Source: Halobacteriovoraceae bacterium (GTDB taxonomy: Bacteria > Bdellovibrionota > Bacteriovoracia > Bacteriovoracales > Bacteriovoracaceae). From it: DNA of 43,533 nt. Under the pieces are notes generated by a model, which saw only the letters and a program-made list of their open reading frames with translations, had not been told where the DNA came from and searched no databases. The position numbers were made by a program, and so were the translations under genes. Positions 10,025-19,607 of the stretch are shown here, one piece after another (position 1 is the first letter of the stretch; the number at the start of each line of letters is the position of its first letter). The DNA lies in NCBI GenBank assembly GCA_002715375.1, contig PAZA01000071.1:1-43533 (forward strand), read 5' to 3'.

Positions 10025-11247
10025 TAGGAAAACTCCTTTCTTAAACCTTCTAATATACTTTTTCTCCTCATCCGGAATAAAGCAAGCCAAGAAAAGAATG
10101 CAAACCAAAATAAAGAAGCAAAAAACACAATAGCATAGTCTTCAAACTCTAAAACTAAATGAATCCTCTCTAAATTGTAAACATCTCCAGGAAGTTTAAT
10201 AAGAGCTAAGTTTGCTAAAGACCAGTTAAAAATTTGAAGGAAAAAAAGTGATAAAAGACAGGATATTAGCCAAAAGGCAAGAACAACAAAAAGCCACGTC
10301 TTTAAAAGCTCTCTTTCACTCATCCCCAAAGCCCGAAAAAGGAAAATCTCCCTTGATTTCTTTTCATTCACATAAAAAATAAAGGCAATCATATTAAAAA
10401 TAGAGACGATAACAACAAGTTGTAGGATTACGGTGATAATGAGCTTGTCGTGTTTTACGGCTTCAAGCAATGGAGCATATTCATCCCAATAAGGACGCAA
10501 ATAAAATGAATTAGGGATAACCTCCTTTGCCTTCTCGAAAAAAGTAAACATCGACTGGTTTGTAACCACTTTTTTAGCTTTAAGCTCTTTCCCCAAAGAA
10601 TTTGTGAAAGGTAAATTACCAGATACTACGTTCACCATTCCCTTAAGTTCAAGGATAGAATCAAGAACCTTTCTTTCCATATAAATAATTCTTTCATCTT
10701 TTTGATAAAGACCGTGAGTAAGAATTTGGCCAACTAAAAAGCCTTTTAAAAGTGGCCTTTCAGACATACTTTTATTACCTGTAGCAAAAGCGAGGACAAT
10801 TCTATCATTCTTTTTGATGCCAAATTTTTTCGCAAGCTGTATCCCAATAGCGACTTCATTATCTTCAAACTTCAAACCAAGACCCGTCACACTAGAGAAC
10901 TCGGAAGGTTCTACCCCCTTAACCTGAACACCCTGTGAATAATCAGAAAAAATGACAAAACCTTCAGTCTGAATAAAAGATGTTTTCTCCTTTACGCCTA
11001 TTGATTTCAAAGACTTCGAAATGCTCTTATCAAAGGAGAAAAAGCCTTCTTTTGAAATCAAAGAAAAGTCTCCAACAGAGTTTTTTAAAGCTTTTTTCAT
11101 AACGGATTCAAAGCCATCCATTAATCCAACAGTCGATAAAATAACTCCAATTGAAAAGGAGAGGCCCAAAAGCACTCCAAAAGCAAATTTAAAAGAGCTT
11201 TGATCCCTAAGAAAAACGTTAAACAGCTTACTCCTTGCTTTTAACAA
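10024..11247 (-). CDS. lolC: LolC/LolE-family lipoprotein-releasing permease
   Basis: MacB/FtsX-like topology: N-terminal TM, large periplasmic region, three C-terminal TMs; coupled to lolD. Confidence 0.85.
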   Translation of the reverse strand: MLKARSKLFNVFLRDQSSFKFAFGVLLGLSFSIGVILSTVGLMDGFESVMKKALKNSVGDFSLISKEGFFSFDKSISKSLKSIGVKEKTSFIQTEGFVIFSDYSQGVQVKGVEPSEFSSVTGLGLKFEDNEVAIGIQLAKKFGIKKNDRIVLAFATGNKSMSERPLLKGFLVGQILTHGLYQKDERIIYMERKVLDSILELKGMVNVVSGNLPFTNSLGKELKAKKVVTNQSMFTFFEKAKEVIPNSFYLRPYWDEYAPLLEAVKHDKLIITVILQLVVIVSIFNMIAFIFYVNEKKSREIFLFRALGMSERELLKTWLFVVLAFWLISCLLSLFFLQIFNWSLANLALIKLPGDVYNLERIHLVLEFEDYAIVFFASLFWFAFFSWLALFRMRRKSILEGLRKEFS

Positions 11248-11273
11248 GACAAACTCCCAAAGTTATAACTCAG

Positions 11274-12417
11274 TTACTGGGTTGACTCCTCTTTTGTACC
11301 CTCTATAGACCATCTCAGAAAAGAATCCATAAAACCATCAAGATCACCATCTAAAACTTTTTCTGCAGCACCAACTTCAAATTGCGTTCTGTGATCTTTG
11401 ACCATTTTATAGGGGTGAAGAACATAAGATCTAATTTGAGAGCCCCAACCAATTTCCTTTTTGCTTGATTCAACTTCTTGAGCTTCAGCTTTTTTCTTTT
11501 CAAGTTCCAACTCATAGAGCCTTCCCTTCAAAATTTTCATGGCCTGAATTTTATTCTGAAGCTGAGACCTTTCATTTTGGCAATTAACCACAATTCCAGT
11601 TGGCATATGGGTCATTCTAACTGCTGAGTCTGTTGTGTTCACCGACTGTCCACCAGCTCCCCCAGACCTAAAAACATCTATTTTCAAATCCTTATCCAAA
11701 ACTTCAATATCTATATCGTCATCAACCTCTGGAGAAATAAAAACGGAGGCAAAAGAGGTGTGACGCCTAGCATTTGAGTCAAATGGAGAAATTCTGACAA
11801 GTCTGTGGACTCCAGTTTCAGACTTCAATAATCCATAGGCATAATTGCCTTCTACGGCCATAGTACATGACTTCAATCCAGCCCCATCACCTGCTTGAAA
11901 GTCTAAAATTTTTATAGAAAACTTTTTAGATTCACACCACCTAGAAAGCATCCGCTGAAGCATACTTGCCCAATCACATGACTCTGTCCCTCCAGCCCCA
12001 GCATTTATTGTAATGATAGCATTATTTGAATCTAATTCCTCAGAGAGAAGAACCTTTTTTTCTGCTTCATGAAAACTATCTAAGAAATTCTCATAAATTT
12101 CCAGTGACTCCATAGCAGAGTCTTCATCTTCCTCTTCTTCAACAAATTCAACGAGAGTTTCAAAGTCGTCGTAAAGTATTTGTAAGCCATCATAGGTAGA
12201 TACAACATCTTCTAAGATTGATTTTTCTTTTTGAATTTTTGAGGCATTTTCAGTATCCGTCCAGAAACCTTCCATAGATTCCATTTCTAATATCTCTTTA
12301 AGTCGATGCTTTTTCTTTTCTACATCAAAGCGACCTCCGTAAACTGGCAAGCTTGTCATCGTATTTTTTCATTTCCGACTTTTTCTCAGCGACTTGTATT
12401 TTAAGAGACTCTTTCAC
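11274..12417 (-). CDS. prfB: peptide chain release factor 2, encoded with a programmed +1 frameshift (join 11274..12326, 12328..12417)
   Basis: GGQ motif RSGGAGGQSVNTTDSAVR; upstream zero-frame peptide VKESLKIQVAEKKSEMKKYDDKLASLRRSL ends at CTT TGA, preceded by SD-like GGAGG; shifted frame continues DVEKKKHRLKEILE. Likely GTG start at 12417 behind SD AAGGTGG. Confidence 0.9.
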
Positions 12418-12477
12418 TATTCCACCTTTTTGACTGTCTTAGCATACTACATTAATTGAAAGGTAATCTAAGCCTTA

Positions 12478-13062
12478 TTATTTTAGTTTTCTAAGTTTTT
12501 TAGAAATCTTATCTAGAAGAGTATCCTCTAAACTAAACATTAACTCTTCCTCTTCCTTGGAAATCTCATGATCGTAGCCACAAAGATGCAAAAAACCATG
12601 AATAAACAAGTGAAGCACTTCTTCTTCAAAAGAGATTTTAAACTCCTTCGCTTGTCGAGTTGCAACCTCTTTACAGATAAAGATGTCCCCAAGGTGTACA
12701 AAGGGGCTTGGTTCAATGAAAGAGTCTGAATCACTCCTTAGTGTTTCGTAAACAGGAAATGAAAGAACATCAGTAACCTTTTGTTTATTACGATAGACTG
12801 TATTAAGGCTCCTAATCTTATGAGTACCACATAGTGTCACATCGACTTCGAACTGTGAGACGCCAAAGTTGCCCAAGCCCAAACAACCTGATTTAGAACT
12901 CATTAAAAAATCTTGAATGACATCCAAGGAAACCTTAAGTCTCTTTTTTAAATCAGTTGAGTCATATTTAACACGACCAAGACGCGACGTGTCTATACAT
13001 ATTAGATTTGCTTTTTTTGTTGTAATTTCTTGAGTTAACATAGTTATTTGTTTAAACAACAA
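12478..13062 (-). CDS. ybeY: endoribonuclease YbeY (rRNA maturation)
   Basis: Metal-binding motif HLFIHGFLHLCGYDH. Confidence 0.92.
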   Translation of the reverse strand: MLFKQITMLTQEITTKKANLICIDTSRLGRVKYDSTDLKKRLKVSLDVIQDFLMSSKSGCLGLGNFGVSQFEVDVTLCGTHKIRSLNTVYRNKQKVTDVLSFPVYETLRSDSDSFIEPSPFVHLGDIFICKEVATRQAKEFKISFEEEVLHLFIHGFLHLCGYDHEISKEEEELMFSLEDTLLDKISKKLRKLK

Positions 13063-13103
13063 ACCATCAATTTGAAAGAAGTTTATTGCCTAAGGACATC
13101 TAA

Positions 13104-13892
13104 ATGGAAAATAAAGAGTTCAATAGTTTGAAAGAAGTTGTCAAAAAACTTAGAGACCCAAAAGAAGGGTGCCCTTGGGATCTTAAACAAACTCATATAA
13201 CGCTTCTCCCCTATTTAATAGAAGAAAGCTTTGAGTTTATAAATGCCACTGAAAATGAAGACACGGTTCACATGAAAGAGGAATTGGGAGATATCCTATT
13301 ACAGGTCTTACTCCATGCAACAATTTCTGAAGAAGAGGGCTCCTTTAAATTTGAAGATATTTGTAAAACTCTAAAAGATAAATTAATCAAAAGGCATCCA
13401 CACGTTTTTAAAGAAAAAGACTCCACAATTACCGCTGAACAAGTTTCCATCAATTGGAAAAAAATTAAAGAGCAGGAAAAGAAAGACTCAAAAGAAAAAA
13501 CCCTCATTAGTGATGATGTCCTTAAATACCCCTCCATGTTATCAGCATTCAAGATAGGTAAACTTACCGAAAAAGTAGGATTTGATTGGGAAGATTACAA
13601 CCAAGTAAGTTGGAAAGTAGAAGAAGAGTGGCAAGAATTAAAAGAGGAGTTAGCCCCTGCTTCTATTTCCCAAGAAAGAGTTAAAGAAGAAATAGGTGAT
13701 TTACTGTTCTCGACGGTTCAATTGGCAAGGCATCTTGAAATTGATCCTGAAAAATGCCTAAGAGACTCGAATACCAAATTTATAAAAAGGTTCCGACTAA
13801 TGGAATCTTTAATTAAGGATAGTGGATATAAAATTGAAGAGTTAAACCAAAAAGAAATGGACCTTTTTTGGGACAAGGCCAAAAAGCAATGA
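13104..13892 (+). CDS. mazG: nucleoside triphosphate pyrophosphohydrolase MazG
   Basis: LRDPKEGCPWDLKQTHITLLPYLIEESFEF, EELGDILLQVLLHA; second MazG-like half EEWQELKEE...EEIGDLLFSTVQLARH. Confidence 0.95.
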   Translation: MENKEFNSLKEVVKKLRDPKEGCPWDLKQTHITLLPYLIEESFEFINATENEDTVHMKEELGDILLQVLLHATISEEEGSFKFEDICKTLKDKLIKRHPHVFKEKDSTITAEQVSINWKKIKEQEKKDSKEKTLISDDVLKYPSMLSAFKIGKLTEKVGFDWEDYNQVSWKVEEEWQELKEELAPASISQERVKEEIGDLLFSTVQLARHLEIDPEKCLRDSNTKFIKRFRLMESLIKDSGYKIEELNQKEMDLFWDKAKKQ

Positions 13893-14533
13893 AAGGACTT
13901 AAAAAAGAATTTCATAAACTCAACCCAGAGGATAGACTTTTTGGATTAAGTGTCCCCTTGATCGGCTTGACTGGAAGTATCGCTACAGGAAAATCTGCTG
14001 CAAGTGCTTTTTTCAGTGAAATGGGATGTCCCATTATTTGCGCGGATGCTTTAGTTAAAACCATTTATTCAAAGCCCTCAGCCATATCCTTTATAAAGAC
14101 TATTTCTCATGAATGTGTCAAAAACAACAATCAAATAGACTTTAAAGCTCTTAGAAAAGTCTTCTTTTCCTCAGAGGAAATAAAGTCCAAAGTTGAATCA
14201 TTTATCTATACTCAAATACCTGAAACATTTTTAGAAGAGTTCAAAAAGTTTAACTCACCTAATTTTGTAATTTACGATGTGCCACTTCTCTTTGAAAAGA
14301 ATATGGATACTAAATTTGACATTACATTATGTATCTACACAACAAAGTTACTACAAATAGAAAGGCTTATTAAGCGTGATCAGATTGAGAAGAATCTTGC
14401 TGAAAAAATTATCAAAAGCCAAATTGATATAGAAAGGAAAAAACAATTGGCCGATTACTATATTGATAATTCAAAAAGTAAGGAAAAGCTCTTAGAAAAT
14501 ATCAAAGCTTTTTCAAATGAAATTTTTGAATGA
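13889..14533 (+). CDS. coaE: dephospho-CoA kinase
   Basis: P-loop IGLTGSIATGKSAASAFFSEMG, CADALVK, DVPLLFE. ATG at 13889 overlaps the mazG stop (ATGA); the track start at 13868 looks too long. Confidence 0.9.
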   Translation: MKGLKKEFHKLNPEDRLFGLSVPLIGLTGSIATGKSAASAFFSEMGCPIICADALVKTIYSKPSAISFIKTISHECVKNNNQIDFKALRKVFFSSEEIKSKVESFIYTQIPETFLEEFKKFNSPNFVIYDVPLLFEKNMDTKFDITLCIYTTKLLQIERLIKRDQIEKNLAEKIIKSQIDIERKKQLADYYIDNSKSKEKLLENIKAFSNEIFE

Positions 14534-16927
14534 TTATATAGTTATCTCATCTCCATACCTTTTTCTAGTTTCGTAGTCTATTTGATTTACGCTTAGTGAT
14601 CCAAACTCAGGACTGTTACGACTTAAAACAATTAACTCTTCACTTTGCTTTTGTTTTTCAGATGTTAAGAGAAACTTATCATAAAGTATTTTTAAATGAT
14701 CAATCATTTCAGAAGATTTGGTTTCGCTTTTATTCTTAAACTGCTTAAGGTTATAAGTTTCAGTATCAATATTCTTTTTAGCCAAGTTGAACTCAGCTTT
14801 AACTTCATCAAACTTAGGTAAGTCTTTATTTTCTAAAAGCAATTGAATTTTAGAAAGAGCAACATCTAAGTTTGTCATTATTTGAGAAAAGTTATGGAGA
14901 ACTTTATCAAAGCCATTAATTTCCAACTTAATTTTTGAAAGGCTCTGCCCAAGTTTTGAAGACCCATTTTCAGATTTCTGAAATGCCAATGATTGATCAA
15001 TAGACCTAAGTATTTTATTTCTAAATTCAAAAATAGTGACTCTCAACTCTTTAACTCCGTCCTTCAGGCGAAAAACTCTTGAAAATGTTTTTTCATTTTC
15101 TTCGAAAAGAACCTTAATATCTTTAGACTTTCTAAGTAAATCACTTTGAATATTAAAAAATTCTTTAAAAACTTGGGTAATATTCTCAGAACTTCTTTCA
15201 ATCTCACTTTTAGAGTTGATTAATTCAATAATAGAGTTTTTGGTGTCATCAAACTTTTTCAAGACACTTCCCTGTAGTGCCCTCTTCTCATTAAAAACAA
15301 GTGTTAAATCATCTACAAGCTTATATTGGTCATAAAGATTATTTTCTAACCTTTCAATTTCTTTAAGAAGACCCATTCTTTGCTGACAAACAAACTCATT
15401 GTACTTACAAAACTTATCAAACAGTTGATTTATACCAGCAGCGTTGAAATCATTTTTAATATTTTCTTTAAAGACTGGATTAAAATGATTACTCATTAAA
15501 GCTTCTAAGCTCCTTGAGACAGGGCCTATTATCGCTTTTGTCTGATTTGCAAGGGTTTCTTCCAAAGATCTTAAAGGATAAAATAGGATCATTATTTTAA
15601 CTTTATCTGCATAATTAATGGGTGAAACATACATTTCGTAAGGCATGGTATCCGAATTAATTTTAACTTGGATTTGATATATACCCGCGATATTTTCTTT
15701 AAGAGCAGAAATGATTGGTGTGCTTTCCCCTAAATTTGTATATTTTTTAAGAAAGTCCCAAGTTAATATTTCATTCCTTTCCTTATAGTCTAAGAGACCC
15801 CAATTTTCATAAAATAATTTATTACCCCAAATAACATTTAGGTTTGAATCAATTAGAATTCCTGAAAAAGGCATTCCTTCTTGAAAAATGGCCCCAAATT
15901 CCATCCTTTTGTGAAGATACATTTTATATTTCTTAAAGTGATCTTTAAATTGACTTGAAAAATTATACTTTAGTCTATTTTTTAAAGGTATAATCCCTTC
16001 TCCAATGCATTTTAAAATAATATTCTCAATAGCAGAGCTATCCTTTTTATTTTTTGCTTTCTTTAAAAGTAAACCAAGGAATAGCAGGAGAAGAGTTCCT
16101 AAAAACAATCCAACTATAAATGTTAAGGAGTTTTTTGCATTTTTATAAAATGTCAATTTCTGTAACGATATAAGAGGACCAACTTTTTCATTCCAGGACT
16201 TATAGTTTTTTTCTAGTGACTTAATTTCCAACATCAATTTTTTCAAAAAACCTAAATACCTTTCCAACATAAATACTTCAGTATTAAGAGTTTTAAGGTT
16301 TTCAAGAATAATATTTTTGTCATTTCGGTTTAGGAGAGAGGAATTTGTTATATTTTTCATTCTTCTCAAATCAAATTTAATTTTATAACTAAATCGCTCA
16401 AGTTTTTGATAACTAAAAAACCCTGGTCTTTTTATTTTCCCAGGTGACATTTTCGCCTTCATTATTTTAGTCATCCGACTTAAGGTTCTCCATTGTTTTT
16501 GAGTAACGAAGTCACCAAACTTATTCACTTTTTTTCCTAGAACAAAAATAATGGAAGAAAGCTCCGGAAAAGAAAGTAATTCAGTCATAGAGTTTTTAGT
16601 TTTTCTTATACTATTCTGGATATTAACCGACTGTTTTTGTTTGCTTTCAAGAAATTTTAAAGTTTTGAGATCACTTTCAAACTTATTAAGAACCTTTATA
16701 CTCTCTCTTAATCTGTCATTTTCTATAAGGACTTTTAATCTATTGATATCTTTTCTTTCTTTGATTTCATCGAATTTATAGGATGCTTCAAATACTTTAT
16801 TTATTAAGTCAAAATTACCCATTCCTTTTTTCCAAAAGAAATAACCTCCATAACCGGTAATGCAGGCTAATGAAATAAGAGAGAAAATGAAGTAATAATA
16901 AAATATTCCACTAAGCTTAATTTTCAT
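14534..16927 (-). CDS. two-TM membrane protein with PAS-like domain and long C-terminal coiled coil, last gene of flagellar operon
   Basis: TM1 IFYYYFIFSLISLACITGYGGYFFW, TM2 LTFIVGLFLGTLLLLFLGLLL, PAS-like FSGILIDSNLNVIWGNKLFYENWG, long heptad-rich C-terminus. Likely start MKIKLSG at 16927 (track start 16966). Confidence 0.65.
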   Translation of the reverse strand: MKIKLSGIFYYYFIFSLISLACITGYGGYFFWKKGMGNFDLINKVFEASYKFDEIKERKDINRLKVLIENDRLRESIKVLNKFESDLKTLKFLESKQKQSVNIQNSIRKTKNSMTELLSFPELSSIIFVLGKKVNKFGDFVTQKQWRTLSRMTKIMKAKMSPGKIKRPGFFSYQKLERFSYKIKFDLRRMKNITNSSLLNRNDKNIILENLKTLNTEVFMLERYLGFLKKLMLEIKSLEKNYKSWNEKVGPLISLQKLTFYKNAKNSLTFIVGLFLGTLLLLFLGLLLKKAKNKKDSSAIENIILKCIGEGIIPLKNRLKYNFSSQFKDHFKKYKMYLHKRMEFGAIFQEGMPFSGILIDSNLNVIWGNKLFYENWGLLDYKERNEILTWDFLKKYTNLGESTPIISALKENIAGIYQIQVKINSDTMPYEMYVSPINYADKVKIMILFYPLRSLEETLANQTKAIIGPVSRSLEALMSNHFNPVFKENIKNDFNAAGINQLFDKFCKYNEFVCQQRMGLLKEIERLENNLYDQYKLVDDLTLVFNEKRALQGSVLKKFDDTKNSIIELINSKSEIERSSENITQVFKEFFNIQSDLLRKSKDIKVLFEENEKTFSRVFRLKDGVKELRVTIFEFRNKILRSIDQSLAFQKSENGSSKLGQSLSKIKLEINGFDKVLHNFSQIMTNLDVALSKIQLLLENKDLPKFDEVKAEFNLAKKNIDTETYNLKQFKNKSETKSSEMIDHLKILYDKFLLTSEKQKQSEELIVLSRNSPEFGSLSVNQIDYETRKRYGDEITI

Positions 16928-16972
16928 AAAAGACCTGTGAAAGGGGATAAAAAGGTTAGGAGGCAACTCTTA

Positions 16973-17932
16973 CTAAGATATCAGAGAAAAAAGATCTATA
17001 ACTGGCTTTTTACCTTTTTTCTCTTTACTGAAATTGCGTTCTTCAAAATAACTTTTTCCATCAAAAAAGTCGGAGCTGAGATTTCGAATAGGCAATACTT
17101 TCCCTTTCTTTGGTATTATGAGTGAAACGGAATGAAATAGAAAGTGGAAATGGAAAAATTCTTTTTCTGCAAAATCATTTTTAATGTAGGAAGGAAGGTA
17201 ATTAAAACGCTTTAACCTGAGGTCTTCCGTAACTTCAAGAAAGACCGTCTTTCTCAGGTTTTCTAAAAATTTATAATCAACAATATAATTTGGAAGAATA
17301 TTGGAAAATAGTAGGACTTCATTGCTTTTATCTTCAAAGTCAACTTTATACAACAAGTGATTATTAAAACTAAAATCGAAAAATATATCAAAAGACAAAA
17401 TGCCATCATAAACAGATTCATTTAATTTAAATGTAAGTAGAACTTCATTTTTTGCAAAAGCCTTAATCTTTTCTTTAATTTTTAATCTAACTTTATTGAA
17501 GTTAAAACTTTCATTTATAAAGCTAGATACTCTTATACCATCTCCGTCTATTGAGAAATTTAGATCCCTATAAAACTCAAACAATTCAAAGGTACCTAAA
17601 ATATCTCCGACTAAAGAAATGACTTGATCCCATTTCGAGAAATTAAGTTCATCTCCTTTATCGCAATAACTTATTTGAAAAACATTATTATTAAACAAAA
17701 AGAAATCGTATATTTTTTTTCTTAGATATTTATCAAATGAATTAGCAATATTTTGAAAATTATTAAGCTTGATTGGACTATCAACAGACTCTCTTTCAGA
17801 TTCGTTTTTCAATTCATTAAAATGATAAAGGACCTTTTCAAGAACAGGTTCTAGATTTGGATCTATAAGAAAATAAAGATCCTCTAAGGTTCTTATACCA
17901 TCGACATATATTTTATTTGTTAAATTCACCAT
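16973..17932 (-). CDS. hypothetical protein, downstream of fliA in flagellar operon
   Basis: Long ORF (319 aa), co-directional, 7 nt from fliA; no family recognised. Confidence 0.75.
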   Translation of the reverse strand: MVNLTNKIYVDGIRTLEDLYFLIDPNLEPVLEKVLYHFNELKNESERESVDSPIKLNNFQNIANSFDKYLRKKIYDFFLFNNNVFQISYCDKGDELNFSKWDQVISLVGDILGTFELFEFYRDLNFSIDGDGIRVSSFINESFNFNKVRLKIKEKIKAFAKNEVLLTFKLNESVYDGILSFDIFFDFSFNNHLLYKVDFEDKSNEVLLFSNILPNYIVDYKFLENLRKTVFLEVTEDLRLKRFNYLPSYIKNDFAEKEFFHFHFLFHSVSLIIPKKGKVLPIRNLSSDFFDGKSYFEERNFSKEKKGKKPVIDLFSLIS

Positions 17933-17939
17933 AGGTCAT

Positions 17940-18725
17940 CTAGCAAGATAGATCTTCCATCGAATCGAAGACGTTTTTAAGTTTTAACCTTAGCTTAATA
18001 ATTGCCTGTGTGTGGAGCTGTGAAACTCTTGACTCTGTAACATCCAACACTTGACCTATTTCTTTTAAGTTCAAATCTTCGTAATAATACAGAGAGAGAA
18101 CTAGCCTTTGCTTTTCAGGCAAAGCCGCGATCCACTCCTTAATCTTATCACGAGTGTTTTTATAAGCAACGGCGGAAAAAGGATTCGATTGCTTATTATT
18201 CTCCATCAAGCCTGCTAATAATTTTCGATCGCCCCTGCTAAATGAAGCCGTATCGTCAATATTTAACAAAGAAATTGACTTTGCTTTGTTTAACAAATCA
18301 TAAAATTCATCCTGGCTAACCTGAAGCTCATTGCACATTTCTTCATCTGTTGCAGGCCGACCTAAAACGACCTCTAATTTCGCATAAGTCTTTTCAACAA
18401 GCTTAGCTTTTTCTCTAATTGACCTAGGTACCCAATCTTGAGCCCTTAGCTCATCTAAAATTGCCCCTCGAACCCTGAACTCAGCATAAGTTTTAAATTT
18501 ATTATCTCTCGAAGGATCAAATTTCTGAATTGCATCCATCAAACCAATGACTCCACATGAAATTAAATCATCTAATTCGATATTTGAAGGAAGCCTAGAT
18601 GCAATTTTTTGAGCTATATATTTTATTAATGGAGCATATTCAACAATAATTTCATTTTTAACTTTAGGGTCTACAGTACATCTATAATCCTTTAGATTTT
18701 TTAATTTTTTAGATAAAGATGACAT
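17940..18725 (-). CDS. fliA: RNA polymerase sigma factor FliA (sigma28)
   Basis: Region 2 LISCGVIGLMDAIQKFDPSRDNKFKTYAEFRVRGAILDELRAQDWVPRSIR; region 4 LPEKQRLVLSLYYYEDLNLKEIGQVLDVTESRVSQLHTQAIIKLR. Confidence 0.96.
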   Translation of the reverse strand: MSSLSKKLKNLKDYRCTVDPKVKNEIIVEYAPLIKYIAQKIASRLPSNIELDDLISCGVIGLMDAIQKFDPSRDNKFKTYAEFRVRGAILDELRAQDWVPRSIREKAKLVEKTYAKLEVVLGRPATDEEMCNELQVSQDEFYDLLNKAKSISLLNIDDTASFSRGDRKLLAGLMENNKQSNPFSAVAYKNTRDKIKEWIAALPEKQRLVLSLYYYEDLNLKEIGQVLDVTESRVSQLHTQAIIKLRLKLKNVFDSMEDLSC

Positions 18726-18736
18726 TCAGAAAGCTC

Positions 18737-19588
18737 CTAGAAGAAATTTTGCCTGCCTAAATCACAAGGCGTCCTAGATGCCTCATCGGTAAATTTCTTA
18801 ATGACATTACAAAATTTTTCATGAAGCTTAGTTTTTTCCGTATTGAAAATTATTTCTTCAAAAAGCTCAGTGGAATTTTTTTCTGATGGTATTCCTCCGA
18901 GTATATTTAGTCTACAATCTATAAAATTTTGAACGGTGTCTCCCAGGCTCTTCACGATTTTATTATATTGTTTTTTGCTTGTTATCTTATTCAAAAGTAA
19001 ATGGTTCGAATGTATCCCATGATTCAGACTTAAAATTTTGATAAGCGAATAAGAATCTGTTATCGATGACTTATCTGGAACAACCACAACGATACGATAA
19101 TCACAATAAGCATTAATTATTAGATTTTCTTTGGATATACCGGCAGGACAATCTAATAAAATATAGTCGTAACAACTCTCTTTTTGCCCTAATATTTCCA
19201 GGATAGAATTTTCAAGTTTAACAGAACAATTAAACAAGTCTAAACTTCCATTACAACCTGATATTAGATGAAAGTTACCATCTTTATAAATACAATCATC
19301 AAGAGACTTCTCTTTATTTATATATTTAAAAAAATTATTATTAACAGGTATTCCTAATTTAACGACAGTATTAGACAAATTGTAATCGCAATCTATCAAC
19401 AATACCCTATACCCCATTTTAGATAAAACTTTACTCATCTTTAAAGAAATTGTCGTTTTTCCAACACCTCCCTTGCCAGAGGTGACAGCTATTGTAGAAG
19501 CTTTCCTTTTTGGTTTCTTATTTTTAATATCCCTATAGGAACTATTTTGAGAAATTAACCAACTTTGAACATCCGTTTCTAAAACCAT
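18737..19588 (-). CDS. flhG: FlhG/MinD-type ATPase
   Basis: Deviant Walker A SGKGGVGKTT, LLIDCDYNLSN, ILLDCPAGIS; adjacent to flhF and fliA. Confidence 0.88.
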   Translation of the reverse strand: MVLETDVQSWLISQNSSYRDIKNKKPKRKASTIAVTSGKGGVGKTTISLKMSKVLSKMGYRVLLIDCDYNLSNTVVKLGIPVNNNFFKYINKEKSLDDCIYKDGNFHLISGCNGSLDLFNCSVKLENSILEILGQKESCYDYILLDCPAGISKENLIINAYCDYRIVVVVPDKSSITDSYSLIKILSLNHGIHSNHLLLNKITSKKQYNKIVKSLGDTVQNFIDCRLNILGGIPSEKNSTELFEEIIFNTEKTKLHEKFCNVIKKFTDEASRTPCDLGRQNFF

Positions 19589-19607
19589 TACATAACCTTT
19601 TGCCTAT

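Noticed and set aside
12540-12734. 64-aa minus-strand ORF
   Set aside because: Alternate frame within ybeY.
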